This document shows positions 9,853-18,574 of a DNA stretch of 64,000 bases, one piece after another. Source of the stretch: Rhizobium johnstonii 3841 (lineage in GTDB: Bacteria; Pseudomonadota; Alphaproteobacteria; Rhizobiales; Rhizobiaceae); contig NC_008380.1 of NCBI RefSeq assembly GCF_000009265.1, positions 2,113,501-2,177,500 of the forward strand, in the 5' to 3' direction. Numbering within the stretch: the first letter of the stretch is position 1; each line of letters opens with the position of its first letter. The notes below the pieces were generated by a model. It was not told the DNA's origin. It was given only the letters and a program-made list of their open reading frames with translations, and did no database searches. Position numbers and translations under genes: made by a program.

Positions 9853-10124
9853 GAGCAATGTCCTTCTGTGAAAAGCGGCGTTGGCAATCGGGATCATACC
9901 CCCAGGATTTGAGGGATACTATTTTTTGATCGATCGGGCCGCAAGCTCAATAATTGGGCAAATACGCTCTTGTGCGGAGAATTTTCCGGGATCGGACCAT
10001 CGGTTAACTCCCGGTTGATGGGGTCTCGTCGTTGCTCACAAAACGTGTGGTTCATCAGCGCTTTACACATCCGGGCATGGTCTCTACGGTCCGGCGGTTC
10101 CAGCTTCTCACGGGCATTCCATTC

Positions 10125-12002
10125 ATGGCCACTTCGCGCACTGTTCTTCCTGATGATCTGCTGATTAACGCGTCCGACGAGGTTCTGACACGCCAGGATC
10201 TCGTGCTGACGGCGCTCGGACGCCGGCCCGCCGACAGGCTGTTGCGCGTGGGAAGGTTGCTCGATGTCCATTCGAGGACATGGCTTGACGATCAGGAGAT
10301 CGTCATCAAGGGCCGCCGCATCGCCTATGTCGGCCCGGCCGGCAGTTACGCAGGCGAAGTGAACGAGCGGTTCTCGGAGCCCGATCTTGCGGCCGTGCCG
10401 GGCTTCGGCGAGGCGCACAAACATATCGAAAGCTCCCATCTGACGCCGGAATGGGAGGCGGCTCTGGTGATGCCGCATGGCGTGACCTGGACATGCGAGG
10501 CGAGCCACGAATTTTCCAACGTCAACGGCGCCCGCAATCTGGAATTCTGGCTGGAAGCGCGCCGGCGCGGATCGCCGATGAAAATCTTTCCCCTGCCTGG
10601 CTCTGCCGTGCCGCCGACCGCCTATGAATGGGGTGGCGGCTGGTTCGGCTACGACGAACAGAAGGCCTTCCTTTCCGAAAGCCTGATGGTCGCCGGGCTC
10701 GACGAGGTCATGGACTGGCCGTCCATATCCGATCCTGGCAATCCCTCCTACGATCGGCTGTGGGGCATGATCGGCGCGACCTTCGAGCAGCGCGGCGTGG
10801 TCGAAGGCCACGGCGCCGGACTGCGCGACATGGCCTCGATCAATGCCTTTGCCGCGGCAGGTCTCGCCTCCGATCATGAGGGCTGGTTTCTCGATGAAAT
10901 CTGGCAGAAGCTGCTCCACGGGCTTTTCATCGAGCTCAGGCCGCATTCCCTGCCGGAAGTCATCCGCGGTCTGATCGACAAGGGGCTGACGGACTGGTCG
11001 CAGATCGCCTTGGTGACCGACGACCGCAGCGCCTCGGACACACTGAAAATCGGTGCGACCGACCACAATGTCCGGCTTGCCATTGAAAACGGCCTTGCAC
11101 CGGAGACCGCCATCCAGTGCGTCACCCTCAATCCGGCACGCCATATGCGGCTGACGCCGTGGGTCGGATCGATCGCGCCGGGCCGCTTCGCCGATATTGT
11201 TCTTCTCAGCGACGTCGCCAGCCTGTCGATCGAAAAGGTATGGGCGGACGGGCGCCCTGCGTCCGAGGGCGCGACATTCATTGGCGTGCGCCCTGAAATC
11301 GACTGGCCGCAATGGGCGACGCGGACCGTGAAAATAGACAGGACGGTCACGGCTGACGATTTCCGCATCGAGGCGCCGCCGAACCGGACCACGGTCAACG
11401 CAGCACTTTTGCGGCCGTTTCACTGGCACGACGATTTCATCACCATGGAATTGCCGGTGGAAGAGGGCGCCGTGCAGCGGGATGCCGCGCGCAATGTCAC
11501 CAAGTTCTCCATTGTCGATCGGTTTTCCGGAGAGGCCAGGGTCTCCAGGATGTTCTGGCTGGGCACCGGACCGCGCACGCCGGAGACGGCGCTCGCCTCC
11601 ACGCTCGGGCACGACAAGCACAATATCTGGACGGTCGGCTCATCCGACGAGGCGATGGCGATATCAGTCAATGCTCTGAACGAGCAGCAGGGCGGCTGGG
11701 TGCTGGTATCCGGTGGCAAGATTCTCGCCCGCGTCCGCTACGAGGTCGGCGGCCTGATGACGGCGCGTTCGGCCGAAGCGCTCGATGCGGAGATGCAGGC
11801 TCTTTATGCCGCCGGCGCCGGGATCGACTGGATGTACGAGCCGACCTTTTCGCCTCGATGGTGGCCGGGCTTTCCTGAGCGTCTGTCGTTTGCGACGCTG
11901 ACCTGTTCACCCTGGCGCTGGGTCCTGGTCGCGCCGTCGGAGCTGGCGCCGGATGGGTTCGTGAACGTGCTCACCGGCAAAACCCATCCGATTGTCTGGT
12001 GA
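10125..12002 (+). CDS. Adenine deaminase-like amidohydrolase
   Basis: 625-residue metal-dependent amidohydrolase. The N-terminal metal site appears as GFGEAHKHIESSHLTP (normal family form D/E-A-H-x-H-IESS). The EGHGAGL, ASDHEG and TDDRSASDTL motifs and TLNPARHMRL mark the adenine-deaminase branch, which converts adenine to hypoxanthine and ammonia. The family C-terminal domain follows. The chosen ATG precedes MATSRTVLPDD; an in-frame ATG at 10080 and a TTG at 10032 would lengthen it. It is divergent from the polyamine-type importer across about 270 bases, so shared regulation is possible. Because rhizobia often carry several paralogues, adenine as the substrate is an inference. Confidence 0.82.
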   Translation: MATSRTVLPDDLLINASDEVLTRQDLVLTALGRRPADRLLRVGRLLDVHSRTWLDDQEIVIKGRRIAYVGPAGSYAGEVNERFSEPDLAAVPGFGEAHKHIESSHLTPEWEAALVMPHGVTWTCEASHEFSNVNGARNLEFWLEARRRGSPMKIFPLPGSAVPPTAYEWGGGWFGYDEQKAFLSESLMVAGLDEVMDWPSISDPGNPSYDRLWGMIGATFEQRGVVEGHGAGLRDMASINAFAAAGLASDHEGWFLDEIWQKLLHGLFIELRPHSLPEVIRGLIDKGLTDWSQIALVTDDRSASDTLKIGATDHNVRLAIENGLAPETAIQCVTLNPARHMRLTPWVGSIAPGRFADIVLLSDVASLSIEKVWADGRPASEGATFIGVRPEIDWPQWATRTVKIDRTVTADDFRIEAPPNRTTVNAALLRPFHWHDDFITMELPVEEGAVQRDAARNVTKFSIVDRFSGEARVSRMFWLGTGPRTPETALASTLGHDKHNIWTVGSSDEAMAISVNALNEQQGGWVLVSGGKILARVRYEVGGLMTARSAEALDAEMQALYAAGAGIDWMYEPTFSPRWWPGFPERLSFATLTCSPWRWVLVAPSELAPDGFVNVLTGKTHPIVW

Positions 12003-12111
12003 CATCGCGGCCCGCCAAAATCCCACCTGATTGATCTTCTTACCGCAACAAATAGAAAGCGTTAACCATAGTCCCGTAGACAACGAACAGGATCAAAGGA
12101 ACCTGTGTTCG

Positions 12112-12411
12112 ATGGCTACTGAAACGACCCGCCGGCCTGCCGGCGCCAATGAAGGCAGAATTATTGCCTTTCCCGCTGGAACCGGAACTGCCAATGTCGA
12201 GCGCTGCGCGCGTGAACTCGGCCGGCGGCACGGCACAGATGCGATAGAATTCTGGAAGGCCGAATGCCGCAGGCTTGCCGATCAGCTTCTGGCGGCCGGG
12301 ATGCCGGAGAGCGATATCGGTCAGCGGGTGCTGCAGTTTCAGCAAGATGTCCAGAGCGAACTGGTCTTCAGCCACCAAAACGGACCACTGCCCAAGTCTC
12401 AAAACCGATAG
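12112..12411 (+). CDS. Small conserved hypothetical protein (DUF6074-like)
   Basis: 99-residue soluble protein. The middle contains IIAFPAG, then a helical stretch with AIEFWKAECRRLADQLL and a glutamine-rich tail. The layout of an LxxFP-type motif followed by Arg-rich helices resembles the short DUF6074 proteins of rhizobia, but this is from memory. AAAGGA lies about 12 bases upstream of the ATG. No partner or function can be inferred. Confidence 0.6.
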   Translation: MATETTRRPAGANEGRIIAFPAGTGTANVERCARELGRRHGTDAIEFWKAECRRLADQLLAAGMPESDIGQRVLQFQQDVQSELVFSHQNGPLPKSQNR

Positions 12412-12452
12412 TGGCGATCTTCGGGGAGGTCTGCCGAATCTGAGTGGTCGTC

Positions 12453-12959
12453 CTATGCCTCTTCGTAAACCGCCTCCGGCGGCAGCGCCAGCAGGCGGTC
12501 CGCCATCTCCTGCTTTAGCCAGGCGAGACGCTCCTCTTCCTGGGGTGTCCTGTCGGGCTTGCGGCCGAGCATGATGAATTCCTCGCGGACATGACCGTCG
12601 CACAGTTGCAGGGTGACGGTGCGGCCGCGATAGCTGAGCTCGAAGACGTAGCGGGCGAGAATGTCGCCGCGCTCCGGCCGATCGAGCAAGGGGTCGACGC
12701 TATAGCGTCCTTCCGTCAATGCGCGTGTCACCATTTCGAAGGCGTCACGCCCGCCCGGGCCGCGAAAGGCCGTGCGGATCGAGATTTCGCGGCGCTCCGG
12801 CGGTCCGTCGGTGCTGAGCAGCGGAAAGGCGCGCTCCATCACCTTGAAGGCATGGGCGACGCCGCCAGGGAAACCATAGCCGTGATAATGCATGATGTCG
12901 GTGAAGCCGTAGGCAAGCGGTTTGCCGTCTTCGAGCACTTCGATCTTTGTTTCGTTCAT
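12453..12959 (-). CDS. Uncharacterised protein, last gene of FecBCE-type operon (possibly FmdE-like)
   Basis: 168-residue soluble protein of unknown function. MHYHGYGFPGGVAHAFKVM (about residues 22-40) and GGRDAFEMVTRALTEGRY (about 79-96) have the order and spacing of the HGHxxPG...DA...VTG elements of FmdE-like proteins, but key cysteines are absent, so this is only a suggestion. The start has an AAGGGA ribosome binding site and overlaps the previous stop by four bases (ATGA), tying it to the transporter operon. It could handle the imported metal chelate or cofactor (inference). Confidence 0.75.
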   Translation of the reverse strand: MNETKIEVLEDGKPLAYGFTDIMHYHGYGFPGGVAHAFKVMERAFPLLSTDGPPERREISIRTAFRGPGGRDAFEMVTRALTEGRYSVDPLLDRPERGDILARYVFELSYRGRTVTLQLCDGHVREEFIMLGRKPDRTPQEEERLAWLKQEMADRLLALPPEAVYEEA

Positions 12960-13576
12960 TCCGATTTTCCCTTGTCCAGTACCTTGCGCATCCACGGAAG
13001 GAAACCATCCAGGAAGCGCGTCGTCGCCGGCATAAAATGCGATCCGTGGTGGAAGCAGGGGTCGAGGCTGGTGATCACCATGCGCCCCGCCGTCGTGACC
13101 TCGTCCACATAGAGGATCGGCTTGCCTCCCTCGTTCACCGCCAGAACCTCGACGCCCTCGGGTGGGTCGAACCAGCCGTGAAGGTGCCAGGTCAGGTCGG
13201 CCTGTCCGAGATGTTCGAACAGCGAATGGCCGGGTGCTGCGATCCTGACGCCGAGATCGGCGCCCTCGGTCAGCCACCACCACCAGTTTGTCGGTTGCGG
13301 CGTGAAATGGATCGCCGGCAGGAACGCTTCCCATGCCGTCTCGCCGGTCGCAACGATCGTGCCGCCCCGGTCGAGATAGGCGCGCAGTTGCGCCGCATGC
13401 GGCGCCATCCGGTCCGCCGGCGTCCGGCAGGGAATGAACAGCACCTGGTGTTCGCTGAGTTCGGTCGAGGGCAGCTCCTCCGGGCGCACCAGTCTGTCGA
13501 AATGATTCCGGTAACGCGGCGCTTCCAGCGTCTCGATGTGGTAGTAGGCGCCGGGATGGATCGCGAGCACGCTCAT
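12956..13576 (-). CDS. Uncharacterised protein with GATase/ThuA-like fold (paralogue B)
   Basis: 206-residue soluble protein. MSVLAIHPGAYYH at the N-terminus, FIPCRTP, then LRAYLDRGGTIVATGETAWEAF resemble the alternating beta/alpha pattern of class-I glutamine-amidotransferase-like or ThuA-like domains, but no nucleophile Cys elbow is evident (GE in its place). A Trp run (NWWWWLTEG, about residue 107) is unusual. The C-terminus FLDGFLPWMRKVL parallels the neighbouring paralogue. It starts and ends in four-base ATGA overlaps with its neighbours, so it is co-translated. The function is unknown. Confidence 0.78.
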   Translation of the reverse strand: MSVLAIHPGAYYHIETLEAPRYRNHFDRLVRPEELPSTELSEHQVLFIPCRTPADRMAPHAAQLRAYLDRGGTIVATGETAWEAFLPAIHFTPQPTNWWWWLTEGADLGVRIAAPGHSLFEHLGQADLTWHLHGWFDPPEGVEVLAVNEGGKPILYVDEVTTAGRMVITSLDPCFHHGSHFMPATTRFLDGFLPWMRKVLDKGKSE

Positions 13577-14190
13577 CGGTTCAGGTCCCCCGCCAGCCAG
13601 GCGATAACACGGCCGGCCAGTTGCTTTTTGATGTCGGGATCGTCTCCGCAACCCCAGAACTCGTTTCCGGCATGCGACAATATTTCTCCGCCCGCCGGCC
13701 GCGCCCAGATCCAGTCGACGGGAACCGCAGCCGGTCCCAATGTATTGATCGCAACGGCGCCTGATGGCATTGGATTGTGTCCGCGGCCGTAGAAACCGGC
13801 GACGCCGCGGTTCGTTTCCAGCATCCTCTGGTCGATGCCGGTAAAAACAGGATGATCGAATTGCCTGACCTGTACGAAGTCGGCTCTTTTCGGCTGCGGC
13901 ATCGGGATATAGGCGCCGAGTTCCGGCAGGATCGGCCGAAGCATGTGGCCGTTGAAGATCCACCGGCCGCCTCGGTCGAGCAAGGACGCCACCGCCGGCG
14001 CGTATCTGAGGAAGCCGACCTGATCGAGATGGGTCGTGGTGATGAGGCCGCTTGCGGCAGCGAAATGCGCCTCGGTCAGCTCCATCTCGCGTACGGTGAT
14101 CAGCTTGCCTTGCGCGGTCGCCTCGGCGAAAGCCGGCGGGCTCATGCCGAAAGGATCTTGATAATGCGACTGGATCAGAAGGATGCTCAT
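13573..14190 (-). CDS. Uncharacterised protein with GATase/ThuA-like fold (paralogue A)
   Basis: 205-residue soluble protein beginning MSILLIQSHYQDPFG. Like its downstream neighbour it has a DRGG turn (LLDRGGRWIFNGHM) where amidotransferase-like folds place the oxyanion strand, and a closing AWLAGDL helix. It lacks the usual nucleophilic Cys in that position. The ATG overlaps the ATPase stop by four bases. A TTG nine bases upstream is in frame but less likely. The pair of related proteins with a FecBCE importer suggests a matched step on the imported compound (inference); no reaction can be assigned. Confidence 0.78.
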   Translation of the reverse strand: MSILLIQSHYQDPFGMSPPAFAEATAQGKLITVREMELTEAHFAAASGLITTTHLDQVGFLRYAPAVASLLDRGGRWIFNGHMLRPILPELGAYIPMPQPKRADFVQVRQFDHPVFTGIDQRMLETNRGVAGFYGRGHNPMPSGAVAINTLGPAAVPVDWIWARPAGGEILSHAGNEFWGCGDDPDIKKQLAGRVIAWLAGDLNR

Positions 14191-14945
14191 GCGGCGCAAA
14201 TTCCTGCAAAGGCTGGCAGAACCGCCTGATGCCTGTCGCCTGTCGGGCCGATAAGCTCGACCACCCGCATCGGGACACCGTAAAGCCGTTCGAGGTGTTC
14301 CGGCGTGATCGTCTCCGCGACCGGACCGAACAGCGATTGACTATCCGGCATCATCAGCAGCGCATCGTCGGCGGCGGCAAGCGCATGGTTCGGATCATGC
14401 GTCGTGAAGGCGATTGCCTTGTCGCGCGGTTCGCGCAGGCTTTTGAGCAGGTTCAGCAACCGCTCCTGGTTGCGAAGGTCGAGGGCGGCAGCCGGCTCGT
14501 CGAGGACGATCGACTTCGACCCGGTGGCGAGCGCCCGCGCCAGAAGCACGAGTTGCCGTTCGCCGCCGGAAAGCCGGTCGAAGAAATGATCGGCAAAGCG
14601 GGCCGCTCCCGCCCGCTCGAGCGCGGCATGGGCAATCTCGAAATCGGAAGGTCCCGGTTGCCCGAACAGGCCGAGATGCGCTGCCCGCCCCATGACGGCG
14701 ACGTCGATGGCGCGGTAGCGCTGGTTGCTGCTTCCGGTCTGCGGGACGTAGCCGACAATGGCGGGCGCCACCCGGCTGCCTTCGTCCAGCCGCTGAAAGC
14801 CCAGCATGGCTTTCAGTGTGGTCGTCTTACCACGTCCGTTGGGGCCGAGAATGGCGAGCGACCGCCCGACGGGAACCGAGAAACTCAGGCGATCGAGGAT
14901 GGTGCGCGCCCCGAACCTGACGACCGCATCCGTCAATCCGATCAT
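14187..14945 (-). CDS. ABC transporter ATP-binding protein, FecE/FhuC type
   Basis: 252-residue ATPase for metal-chelate or cobalamin-type uptake. Walker A is GPNGRGKTT, with Arg where most have Ala/Ser-Gly. The signature is LSGGERQLVLLARAL, Walker B SIVLDEPAAALD and the switch His is in FTTHDPNHAL. It overlaps both neighbours by four bases: the permease stop upstream and the uncharacterised gene downstream. It would couple ATP hydrolysis to the FecCD-type permease, whose gene is frameshifted in this sequence. Confidence 0.9.
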   Translation of the reverse strand: MIGLTDAVVRFGARTILDRLSFSVPVGRSLAILGPNGRGKTTTLKAMLGFQRLDEGSRVAPAIVGYVPQTGSSNQRYRAIDVAVMGRAAHLGLFGQPGPSDFEIAHAALERAGAARFADHFFDRLSGGERQLVLLARALATGSKSIVLDEPAAALDLRNQERLLNLLKSLREPRDKAIAFTTHDPNHALAAADDALLMMPDSQSLFGPVAETITPEHLERLYGVPMRVVELIGPTGDRHQAVLPAFAGICAA

Positions 14946-16005
14946 GATCCGGTCCTTTCACGATAGTGATGGCGCAGGAGAGCTGCGAAGATCGGCGCAC
15001 CGACGAGGGCGGTAATGACGCCGAGCGGGATTTCCGCCGCCGTCGCCGTGCGGGCGAGGGTGTCGATGCAGACCATGAATCCTGCGCCGAGCACGGCGGC
15101 TGCCGGCAGTAACGCGCGGTGATCATGGCCGACCAGCAGACGGGCGGCGTGGGGAATGACGATGCCGATCCAGCCGATGATGCCGGAGACTGCGACTTGG
15201 CTGCCGACGATGACGGCGATGAGGCAGAAGACCAGCCATCTCTCGCGTATCGTATTGGCGCCGAGGCTGCGGGCTTCGGCTTCGTCGAGCGACAGGATGT
15301 TGAGCCGGAAGCGGAGCATCCACAGGAAGCAGCTTCCGAGGATGAGGCCGGGTGCCGCCACCAGCGTGCGTTCCCATGTGGCCGTCGCAAAGGATCCCAT
15401 CAGCCAGTAGACGATGGCGGGAAGGGATGTATTGGGATCGGCGATGAATTGCAGCAGGGAGACGACCGCCGAGAACATCGAGCTGATGACCAGCCCCGAC
15501 AGGATCACGGTGACCGTTTCCGACCGGCCGTTGATGCGCGACAGCAGCCCCACGAGGATGACGGCCGCCATGCCGCAGAGGAACACCATGGCAATCAGCG
15601 GAAATCCCCAGATGCCGAGCATGATCGCCAGCGCGCCGCCAAAGGCTGCACGTGGGAAATGCCCAGTATGTCGGGCGAAACCAGCGGATTTCGAAACACG
15701 CCCTGAAGGCCGGCGCCCGAGATGGCAAGCCCGGCGCCGGCAAGCGCAGCAAGCACGACGCGCGGCGCACGCACCAGCAGCACGATGCGTTCGTCGATCG
15801 CGGTAAGCTCCCGCGACGGATCGCTGATCCCCTGCCAGATCAGTTCCAGCGCGCGTCCAGCCGGCACCGAGAACCGCCCGACGCAGAGGCTGACGGTGAA
15901 GGCGACCACCAGCAGCATCAGCAGCAAGGCGAAGACCAGCGTCTGTCTGGCGAGCTGAATCCGACGGACAGCCGGCGCCGTTTCCTCCTGCGTCATCGTC
16001 GCCAT
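14942..16005 (-). pseudogene. FecCD-type permease gene, interrupted by a one-base frameshift
   Basis: The two parts together make one approximately 350-residue FecCD/BtuC-family permease of about ten helices. The N-terminal part (from 16005) runs through [24 protein letters not shown]. The C-terminal part resumes in another frame with [17 protein letters not shown] and continues through the conserved GWIGIVIPHAARLLVG. At about 15651-15652 the minus strand reads CACGTGCAGCC, where CACGGTGCAGCC would keep the family motif GISxGAAFG. One G is missing. As read, the protein would end after about 136 residues. It is either a genuine inactivating mutation or a sequencing error. All flanking genes are intact and overlapped, which favours an error or a recent event. 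Confidence 0.85.
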
Positions 16006-16009
16006 GACG

Positions 16010-17113
16010 TCACTTTGCCTCGAACTGCGCGTAGTCGGCGGCAGCGCCCTGTTCCTTAAGCCAAAGGATATTATCGATATCGCTGTCGGCCAGGTCGTAG
16101 TTGTAAAGCGTCTTGTAGGCCGTCTTCATTTCTGCGCGCAGATCGTATTTGAAGATCTCGGGATGGAGCAGGTTGGCCGTCCACATCCAGGACAACGGCG
16201 ATTCCTGGCTCGGCGGATCCCAGCGATAGCCGCCGAGCGGCATCTTGTAGACCCGCTTTGATTTGGCGGCATTGGTGAGAGACAGGATCGGATCATTATA
16301 GACCCAGTCGACATTCAGCTTTGCCTCGAATGCATTCAGGAAGATGACGTCTGGGTTCCACGCGGCGATCTGCTCCTTGTTCACAGAGACGGTGCCGTTG
16401 AGTTCGACCGAGGCGTTCCTGCCGCCCGCAAGCTGGATGGACCAGGCGTTGTAATTGCCCTTCGTGCCGGAGGCGCTGATATCGGAGAGCGCACGGCCGA
16501 GGTAGAGAACGTTCGGCTTCTTTTCGTCGGGGATAGCAGTCGCCTTGGCTTCGATATCCTTCTGGACGCGGTCGCGCCACTCCACCAGTTCACCGATCCG
16601 CTCCGGCTTGCCTATCGCCTTCGCAGCCATGGTCATATAATCGCGGGTCAGCTCTTCCGTGCCGTAAAGGATCAGCATCGTGGTGAGGCCGGCATTGGTG
16701 ATGGGTGCGACGATATCGGCGCCGCGATCACCCCACTGAATGACGAGGTCGGGATTGGCGGCGGTGAGCGCCTCGACGTTCGGCACGAAGTTCGGCGCCG
16801 TCACATCAGACGGAATATCCTTGGCCTCGGGGAAGATCTTTCCGAGAATCCCTTCGACCACGGCGCTCTTTGCCGTCGGGTTCATGCCAATGAGCTTCCG
16901 GGTGCTGCCATCCAGCGCGATGACGGTGGAAGCCATCGGGATGACGATCGAGACGACACGTTCGGCAGCCTTTGCCAGCCGCACCTCGCGGTTCCCCTGA
17001 TCCTTGAAGACGATCACTTCGGCAAAAGCTGCCGGTGCAAACAGCATGGCGGCAAGTGCAGCCGCCATGCGGCGGCGCGAAGCAGTTGTGATAAAAAGCG
17101 AAAGCGGAACCAT
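16010..17113 (-). CDS. Periplasmic metal-chelate-type binding protein (FecB/TroA-like)
   Basis: 367-residue secreted binding protein and first gene of the operon. The signal peptide ends near [10 protein letters not shown]. The mature region shows [37 protein letters not shown] and [13 protein letters not shown], typical of class-III metal-chelate/cobalamin binding proteins. The C-terminal [21 protein letters not shown] is usual for the siderophore-type group. The ATG at 17113 has a GGGGAGA ribosome binding site. The ligand is unknown: it could be ferric siderophore, haem or another metal chelate. No TonB-dependent receptor gene is present in the window. Confidence 0.88.
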   Translation of the reverse strand: MVPLSLFITTASRRRMAAALAAMLFAPAAFAEVIVFKDQGNREVRLAKAAERVVSIVIPMASTVIALDGSTRKLIGMNPTAKSAVVEGILGKIFPEAKDIPSDVTAPNFVPNVEALTAANPDLVIQWGDRGADIVAPITNAGLTTMLILYGTEELTRDYMTMAAKAIGKPERIGELVEWRDRVQKDIEAKATAIPDEKKPNVLYLGRALSDISASGTKGNYNAWSIQLAGGRNASVELNGTVSVNKEQIAAWNPDVIFLNAFEAKLNVDWVYNDPILSLTNAAKSKRVYKMPLGGYRWDPPSQESPLSWMWTANLLHPEIFKYDLRAEMKTAYKTLYNYDLADSDIDNILWLKEQGAAADYAQFEAK

Positions 17114-17197
17114 GGTGTCTCCCCGTATGACGATGAGCGCCATTCCTATTCCGCGTATTTATTCTTGTCTACAAATCTCCACTTTAATTAGATATGA

Positions 17198-18289
17198 CTA
17201 CCGCATCAGCCCGGCGGACCGGAGGGCATCTTCAATGACCTTCTGAATGCCGCCTCGGTCGCTGCCCGCGCCGAATGGGCCTGCGGCGTTTTCCGGTTGC
17301 GCAGCAGAGGGTTTTGCATCGTGCCGTTTTTCAAATGAGGGGACCACACCCCAGGACCTGGCAATTTCGACGGTCGATGAAATTCCGACGTCAAGCATGA
17401 AGGGGCCGCTTGTCCCGTAGCCGGTGCCGACATCGAGCGGCGTGCCGTGATCCATCCCGGCAATCGTATAGAGTTCGATCACGTCGACACCGTGAGCATC
17501 GGTCCAGACCTTTCGCTGGTGTCTTCCGATATCTTCGACGCGGCCCGGCGATGCGTCGACGCCGTGGATATTTTTCCATTGCTCCACGATCGCATTCGCA
17601 TTGGATGGCACGACGGTTCTGTCCGCGGTTCCCTGCCAGAGTGATAATGTCGGCCACGGGCCTTTGTGCCCTGAAGCGCTTTTCAATCGCCGTTCAAGCT
17701 CTTTGGCAGTTGGGCCGCCGTGACCGCGCATTCGATCGAACGCCTCGGGAATGGTCGCGGCGCTTGCATATGGCAGGCCCGCAATGATCGCGCCGCCGGC
17801 AAAAACCTCGGGATAGGTAGCGAGCATGGCGGCGGCCATGGCGCCGCCCGCCGAAAGCCCGGTCACAAACACGCGCCTGCCGTCGATACCGTGTTCCGCA
17901 ACGACCTTTACGATCATCTGGCGAATGGAAAAGACCTCGCCGTGATCCCGGCTTATGTCCTCCGGGTTAAACCAATTGAAGCAGAAATTTGGATTGTTTG
18001 CCCTTCGTTGCTCGGGAAACAGCAGCGCGAAGCCATAGTCCTCGGCCAATCGTGACCACCCCGATCCGATATCATACCCTGCGGCAGTCTGGGTACAGCC
18101 GTGCAGGACGACGACCAGGGCCATGTCTTTCCCGCGCTTCGACGGTAAATAGGTGTAGCCCCCCAAGGCGCCTGGGTTTGAGCCAAATGCGTCCAAGGTG
18201 ACAAGATCAGGGTTGTCCTGCGTCGGTTGGGCGCGAAGGGTTCCTCGCAGCGCAGCAAGGCGTGCGAGAGTGTCCGACATAGATCTCAT
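17198..18289 (-). CDS. Esterase, PHB-depolymerase family (LpqC-like alpha/beta hydrolase)
   Basis: 363-residue alpha/beta hydrolase. VVVLHGCTQTAAGYDIGSGW provides the oxyanion-hole HGC motif. GLSAGGAMAAAM holds the nucleophile Ser. LWQGTADRTVVP carries the probable catalytic Asp, and the His lies in IAGMDHGTPLD. This matches the feruloyl-esterase / polyhydroxybutyrate depolymerase group (COG3509). No clear signal peptide is seen, so it may be cytosolic and act on short PHB oligomers or other esters. The ATG at 18289 has a GGAG ribosome binding site. It ends about 85 bases upstream of the binding-protein start and may share a transcript with the uptake operon. Confidence 0.85.
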   Translation of the reverse strand: MRSMSDTLARLAALRGTLRAQPTQDNPDLVTLDAFGSNPGALGGYTYLPSKRGKDMALVVVLHGCTQTAAGYDIGSGWSRLAEDYGFALLFPEQRRANNPNFCFNWFNPEDISRDHGEVFSIRQMIVKVVAEHGIDGRRVFVTGLSAGGAMAAAMLATYPEVFAGGAIIAGLPYASAATIPEAFDRMRGHGGPTAKELERRLKSASGHKGPWPTLSLWQGTADRTVVPSNANAIVEQWKNIHGVDASPGRVEDIGRHQRKVWTDAHGVDVIELYTIAGMDHGTPLDVGTGYGTSGPFMLDVGISSTVEIARSWGVVPSFEKRHDAKPSAAQPENAAGPFGAGSDRGGIQKVIEDALRSAGLMR

Positions 18290-18452
18290 GAAAGTCTCCG
18301 CCAATCAGCAGCCGGGATGGCGGTGATGCTGAACTAAACGCGTCAGCCTACGAAAAGGTTGCTGCGGTGCACAATGTTTTTCGATAAGACGGCCAAGTCA
18401 GAGATCTGTCGAAAGAGCCAGCGCGAACGGCTCTCCACCAGCGCGTAAAACT

Positions 18453-18476
18453 GGGGATGGAGTAGCTTCCATCCCC
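18453..18476 (-). terminator. Hairpin, probable secondary terminator downstream of katE
   Basis: A nine-base perfect stem (GGGGATGGA with TCCATCCCC) and six-base loop. On the minus strand it is followed by AGTTTTA, a short T-run. It lies past the first hairpin downstream of katE, so it may act as a back-up terminator. Confidence 0.45.
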
Positions 18477-18508
18477 TTGGCTCAATGAATAGGGGCGGCA
18501 AACGACAT

Positions 18509-18531
18509 AAAACCCGCGTTTCCGCGGGTTT
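18509..18531 (-). terminator. Rho-independent terminator for katE
   Basis: The perfect stem AAACCCGCG / CGCGGGTTT around a short loop sits 44 bases beyond the catalase stop. On the minus strand a T-containing tract (TTTTATG) follows. It is the most likely end of the katE transcript. Confidence 0.65.
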
Positions 18532-18574
18532 CATTCTGACCCGTCACTCTCGTGCCGTTATGGCGACGAGACGG

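Noticed and set aside
9894..11621. A 575-codon minus-strand open frame
   Set aside because: It lies antisense to the adenine-deaminase-like gene, whose motifs are unmistakable. Its product is Arg/Gly/His-rich, as expected for a shadow in GC-rich DNA.
13577..14278. N-terminal extension of the uncharacterised gene at 12956-13576
   Set aside because: The extension is an Arg/His-rich shadow of the neighbouring paralogue gene. The ATGA overlap at 13573-13576 gives a clear start.
18343..18534. A 63-codon minus-strand frame between the esterase and katE
   Set aside because: It spans both katE terminator hairpins, so it is probably not translated.
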